This document shows, piece after piece, positions 6,871 through 9,580 of a stretch of 9,580 nt of DNA. Each line of letters opens with the position of its first letter. The first letter of the stretch is position 1. The stretch covers positions 1 to 9,580 of the forward strand of contig CANHRF010000032.1 of assembly GCA_947463335.1 (NCBI GenBank), written 5' to 3'. The notes under the pieces are model-generated. The model did no database searches. It was not told the origin of the DNA and saw only the letters and a program-made list of their open reading frames with translations. This DNA is from Actinomycetota bacterium (GTDB lineage Bacteria; Actinomycetota; Actinomycetes; Nanopelagicales; Nanopelagicaceae). Position numbers and translations under genes: made by a program.

Positions 6871-7239
6871 CTAGTTTCCTATTTGAGGAACTCCCGCATC
6901 GGAACAGCGCTGTGAAATCGAGTCGGTAAGAGACTTCACGTTCTCTTTACTGCTGGTTGCTGAATTAGTCTCATTTAAGGCATTCGTTAGCGCTTTTATA
7001 TCCGCGGCTAAACCCGTTGAAAGTAAGGATCTAGCTTGATCACCAACCAAACTATCAATCTTCGTTATTAGTCCAGTATCAATAACTCCAGCTTCATAAG
7101 AAGCGGCGATCGCTTTGATAGTTGAATCTAGGGCTTTACAAGCAGTTGCATCAGCTGCCTGTTTTGCTAAATCTTGAACACCGCAGCCAGTTAATGAAAT
7201 AGAGAGAATCAGAGCGCTTGCGGTTAATTTAATTTTCAT
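6871..7239 (-). CDS. Small orphan lipoprotein of unknown function
   Basis: From the ATG at 7239 the product has 122 residues and a classic lipoprotein signal: Lys2 and Lys4, a hydrophobic stretch, then lipobox LTGC with Cys19 as the lipidation site. The mature part, about 104 residues, is rich in Ala, Ser, Asp and Thr, looks mostly helical, and carries two further cysteines (in ATACKAL and SQRCSDAG) that could form a disulfide outside the membrane. I do not recognise the family. An in-frame ATG at 7308 would add 23 residues with cysteines and charges ahead of the signal peptide, so I reject it. No good Shine-Dalgarno precedes 7239; CATGAT 6 bases upstream could be a -10 for a leaderless transcript, but this is weak. 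Confidence 0.75.
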   Translation of the reverse strand: MKIKLTASALILSISLTGCGVQDLAKQAADATACKALDSTIKAIAASYEAGVIDTGLITKIDSLVGDQARSLLSTGLAADIKALTNALNETNSATSSKENVKSLTDSISQRCSDAGVPQIGN

Positions 7240-7340
7240 AGGCAAATCATGGTCGCAGAATGAGAAGTAATCTCTCTGAACTCGGCAATAACCCAATACT
7301 CTAAGCAAACTTTAAGTAATTTGCGTCAAATATCTATTCT

Positions 7341-8309
7341 CTAAACTCCAGCAATTAACCTTGAAATCTCCAAATAAAGTGGAATTCCGATAAGTAAGTT
7401 AAATGGGAATGTGACTCCGATACTAGACATCAGTGCAAGAGGTGCATTTGCCTCAGGTAATCCGATAGAAACTGCGGCAGGTGCGGCGATATATGAAGCA
7501 CTCGCGCTCAATACTCCGAGGATTGTTGCTCCTCCGACCGAAAGTCCAACCATATTTCCGACTAGGACTCCAATAGTTCCGGCGAATATTGGAAAGATAA
7601 GAGCGAATACTCCAACTCGTGCTCCAACTTTTTTAATTTCTCCCCAATTACTTCCCGCCAAATATCCCAGGTGTAATAAGAACAAGACCAGGAATCCAGA
7701 TTGCAGATCAATGAAGAACGGGGCCACTTGCGAATAACCAGTGTGGCTTGTAATAGCACCGATTACGAGGCCGCCAACCAATAAGAGAATAGTTTTACCA
7801 GTGACCACCTCGTGAAGAGTTTTACCCCATTGCACGCTCTTATCACGATGGCGAGATCCTAAGTAAACGCCAACAACGATTCCTGGCACTTCCATAATTG
7901 TTAGCAGTGCAGTTGCAAAGCCTTCAACATATATTCCGCTATTTTCCAAGAAAAGTAGGGCCGCAGAGAATGTGACAAGAGATGTCGATCCGTAATGTGC
8001 AGCAATCGCGCCTCGATCAAGATCGTTGATTTTGTGTACCAATTTAAGTGAGAGGTAAGCGAACAACGGAATGACTATTCCCAGCCCTATGGTGGCTAGA
8101 GCAGGCAGCGCGAAGCTTTCGAAGGAAACGTCTTTAAGAGCGTGACCACCTTTTAATCCGATTCCGAATAGGAGAAAGATCGAGATCATTTGGTAGACCT
8201 GATCTGGGATTCGGACATCGCTCTTTATTGTGGCGCCCAGAAAACCGAGGATAAAGACCAGTACGGCAACTGATGTCAGGTTTGTTACTGCAACCGAAGT
8301 TGTATCCAC
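7341..8309 (-). CDS. sbtA: SbtA-family sodium-dependent bicarbonate transporter
   Basis: This 322-residue membrane protein carries the SbtA (DUF897) signatures: AAHYGSTSLVTF (103-114), LLTIMEVPGIVVG (135-147), ASASYIAAPAA (269-279), and SSIGVTFPFNLLIGIPLY (295-312). The two related halves with about ten helices are separated by a cytoplasmic loop (about 152-170), shorter than in cyanobacterial SbtA. Cyanobacterial members import HCO3- with Na+ under low CO2 and are inhibited by the PII-like protein SbtB; no SbtB gene is present beside this copy. In a heterotroph, bicarbonate could feed anaplerotic carboxylases; that is inference. The start is a GTG at 8309 with an ideal AGGAGG 5 bases upstream. 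The lipoprotein gene follows about 100 bases downstream on the same strand. Confidence 0.9.
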   Translation of the reverse strand: MDTTSVAVTNLTSVAVLVFILGFLGATIKSDVRIPDQVYQMISIFLLFGIGLKGGHALKDVSFESFALPALATIGLGIVIPLFAYLSLKLVHKINDLDRGAIAAHYGSTSLVTFSAALLFLENSGIYVEGFATALLTIMEVPGIVVGVYLGSRHRDKSVQWGKTLHEVVTGKTILLLVGGLVIGAITSHTGYSQVAPFFIDLQSGFLVLFLLHLGYLAGSNWGEIKKVGARVGVFALIFPIFAGTIGVLVGNMVGLSVGGATILGVLSASASYIAAPAAVSIGLPEANAPLALMSSIGVTFPFNLLIGIPLYLEISRLIAGV

Positions 8310-8334
8310 GCTGGCCTCCTAAGAATTTAGGCAG

Positions 8335-8364
8335 AATATAGCAGAAATTTAATTCAGGTATCAA
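8335..8364 (-). promoter_or_regulatory. sbtA promoter
   Basis: On the minus strand, TTGATA (8364-8359), an 18-base spacer and TATATT (8340-8335). Both hexamers match the housekeeping consensus well (4 and 5 of 6). Transcription would start near 8328, giving a leader of about 20 bases that holds AGGAGG. The promoter overlaps the upstream region of the divergent regulator gene. Confidence 0.68.
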
Positions 8365-8372
8365 ATTGCTGG

Positions 8373-8378
8373 TATATT
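8373..8378 (+). promoter_or_regulatory. -10 element of the divergent regulator gene, probably leaderless
   Basis: TATATT lies 7 bases before the ATG at 8386, and no purine-rich ribosome site is seen in the 40 bases upstream, which suggests a leaderless mRNA. No convincing -35 is present at 16-18 bases, so the promoter may be weak or need an activator. Confidence 0.5.
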
Positions 8379-8385
8379 TACGCCT

Positions 8386-8676
8386 ATGGCAAACGCTTCA
8401 GAAATCAGTCGCGAGTGGACATTTCTCTCTAACCACGGACACGTGCTTGTGCATCTCAGCCGCTACCCCGACTCTCGCGTCCGCGACATCGCCGACACTG
8501 TTGGAATCACCGAACGAAGTGCTCAAGCGATACTCGCAGATCTTGAAGAATCTGGTTATGTGACCATTACAAGAATTGGCCGCAGAAATAGCTACAAGGT
8601 AAATACCGGTCTAAAGTTTCGCCATCCTTCAGAAGCAAGTAAGCCGATTAGCTCTCTGTTAAAAATATTTACTTGA
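8386..8676 (+). CDS. Winged helix-turn-helix transcriptional regulator
   Basis: This 96-residue protein begins with REWTFLSNHGHVLVHLSR, a hallmark of a family of short MarR/ArsR-like regulators common in Actinobacteria. The helix-turn-helix is VRDIADTVGITERSAQAILA (32-51), followed by DLEESGYV and the basic wing TRIGRRNSYKVN (62-73). The C-terminal tail is short, with no ligand-binding domain and no cysteines, so any signal must be sensed by the DNA-binding dimer itself or by a partner. It is divergent from sbtA across 76 bases and lies 9 bases ahead of the DUF6671 gene, so it probably controls one or both. The regulated gene and signal are inferred from position only. Confidence 0.87.
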   Translation: MANASEISREWTFLSNHGHVLVHLSRYPDSRVRDIADTVGITERSAQAILADLEESGYVTITRIGRRNSYKVNTGLKFRHPSEASKPISSLLKIFT

Positions 8677-8685
8677 GGTTTTTCT

Positions 8686-9534
8686 TTGACAAGTCATCCT
8701 TATTTCAAAAAAGAAGTTGTACTTACAAGTAAACATAAGAAAATTGACTTGATTAAGCCGGGCTTTGATATCTCCGTTGGCTGCAACATTTTTGAACTAC
8801 CTCTAGATACCGACCAGTTGGGAACTTTTACTGGCGATATTGCCCGCTTAGATCCTCCACTAGAAACAGCCATAAAGAAAGCCAGATTAGGGATGAGCCA
8901 TTCGGGAACTCCCCTTGGGATCGCATCAGAGGGGTCTATCGGACCTGATCCGAATGTTCCGTTTCTTCATTCAGATATTGAGCACCTGGTCTTTGTCGAT
9001 GATGAGAACGAAATAGTTATCTCAGAGACTTTTCGGTCCTTCGACATCATACTTTTCACAACAACTGTCAGTCCAAAGGATGACTTAAATCAATTCCTGC
9101 AAAAGGCAGATTTCCCAAATCACAAGTTGATTGTTCGCCCAAATAGAAGCGACAAGAGTGGGTCGATCAAAGGAATTGATGATCAGCACTATTTATCTGA
9201 GGCGATTGAGAAGATTGCCGAGATCTCTCAAGACGGTTTAGTTGTTGTTGAATCAGATCTGCGAGCAATTAGCTCACCTTCACGTCAAAAGAATATTGAG
9301 CAGGTTGCTAATTTGTTGGCACTAAGAATTAGTCAACTATGTCCTGATTGCAATCTGCCTGGTTGGGGTTGTGTTGGATATGAGAAAGGCCTAACGTGTT
9401 CAGAATGTGGCTCTGAGAACCAACTCGCAATCCGACAAGAAATATTAGGATGCGTAAAGTGTGAATTTACTAAATTAGGGAAAGTCTTCGCATCTGTCTT
9501 GAGCCCAGCAAATTGCGATATTTGTAATCCTTAG
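8686..9534 (+). CDS. DUF6671-family protein with C-terminal zinc ribbons
   Basis: This 282-residue protein follows the DUF6671 pattern along its full length. In order: TSKHKKIDLIKP (14-25, in place of the usual HGKE motif), TDQLGTFTGDIAR (42-54), AIKKARLGM (62-70), GIASEGSIGPDPNVPF (78-93), ESDLRAISSPSRQKNIEQVA (189-208, equivalent to the usual ETDMRA..NPTR), and a cysteine-rich tail. The tail has CPDC (219/222), CSEC (238/241), CVKC (256/259) and CDIC (277/280), enough for two zinc ribbons. No signal peptide or membrane segment is present, so it is cytoplasmic. The biochemical function is unknown. The start is TTG at 8686, with TTGAGG at 8673-8678 seven bases upstream; no ATG or GTG fits the family N-terminus. 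It forms an operon with the winged-helix gene. Confidence 0.85.
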   Translation: MTSHPYFKKEVVLTSKHKKIDLIKPGFDISVGCNIFELPLDTDQLGTFTGDIARLDPPLETAIKKARLGMSHSGTPLGIASEGSIGPDPNVPFLHSDIEHLVFVDDENEIVISETFRSFDIILFTTTVSPKDDLNQFLQKADFPNHKLIVRPNRSDKSGSIKGIDDQHYLSEAIEKIAEISQDGLVVVESDLRAISSPSRQKNIEQVANLLALRISQLCPDCNLPGWGCVGYEKGLTCSECGSENQLAIRQEILGCVKCEFTKLGKVFASVLSPANCDICNP

Positions 9535-9551
9535 AATCGAAAGGTGGGTCG

Positions 9552-9580
9552 ATGGGCCACGCTCACCTTCAACCTGAAGA
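9552..9580 (+). CDS. Possible start of a further gene, cut by the window edge
   Basis: An ATG at 9552 follows AAAGGTGG (9540-9547) at ribosome-site distance and is open to the window end, reading MGHAHLQPE. It begins 17 bases after the DUF6671 stop, so it could be a third gene of that operon. Nine residues are too few to name a family or to exclude chance. Confidence 0.4.

Noticed and set aside
7240..7308. Longer N-terminus for the lipoprotein, from the ATG at 7308
   Set aside because: It would put 23 charged and cysteine-containing residues before a well-formed lipoprotein signal peptide.
8366..8563. Open frame on the plus strand overlapping the winged-helix gene
   Set aside because: It is in another frame from a clear helix-turn-helix protein and yields no recognisable sequence.

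Overview
The window reads like a chromosomal segment of a low-GC, compact actinobacterial genome, possibly the freshwater Nanopelagicales (acI) type. This is inferred from mid-range base composition by eye, short intergenic gaps, 1- to 4-base gene overlaps, and protein sequences that look actinobacterial (the TldD/TldE pair and the small winged-helix regulator). No rRNA, tRNA, CRISPR array, insertion sequence or phage gene was seen.

Layout. Bases 1-177 hold the 3' end of a membrane transporter gene, probably MFS. Bases 252-3133 (+) hold a tldD-tldE operon with an ATGA overlap, encoding a two-subunit Zn metallopeptidase. Bases 3170-5563 (-) hold a tight four-gene cassette, read right to left: a small XRE repressor, a 4-TM protein with an LDER motif, a small-multidrug-export-family protein and a DUF418/YeiB-like membrane protein. 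The cassette starts at a promoter whose -10 element lies inside a perfect 16-bp palindrome, and its first gene is probably leaderless. Bases 5680-6792 (-) hold a TerC/Alx-family metal exporter under a yybP-ykoY Mn2+ riboswitch, closed by a GAAA-loop terminator. Next on the minus strand come an orphan lipoprotein gene (6871-7239) and an SbtA-type bicarbonate transporter gene (7341-8309). A 76-bp divergent promoter region separates sbtA from a plus-strand pair: a winged-helix regulator and a DUF6671-family zinc-ribbon protein (8386-9534). A further gene may start at 9552.

Two modules are probably regulated in the window itself. In one, Mn2+ is sensed by the riboswitch and lowered by TerC. In the other, the winged-helix protein sits where it could control sbtA and its own operon. 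The most interesting part is the link between SbtA, the regulator and DUF6671, a family without a known function whose N-terminal half has a faint resemblance to HAM1/ITPase-type nucleotide pyrophosphatases. The self-repressing XRE cassette of membrane proteins is the second point of interest. Functions are assigned from remembered family motifs only; no database search was run.
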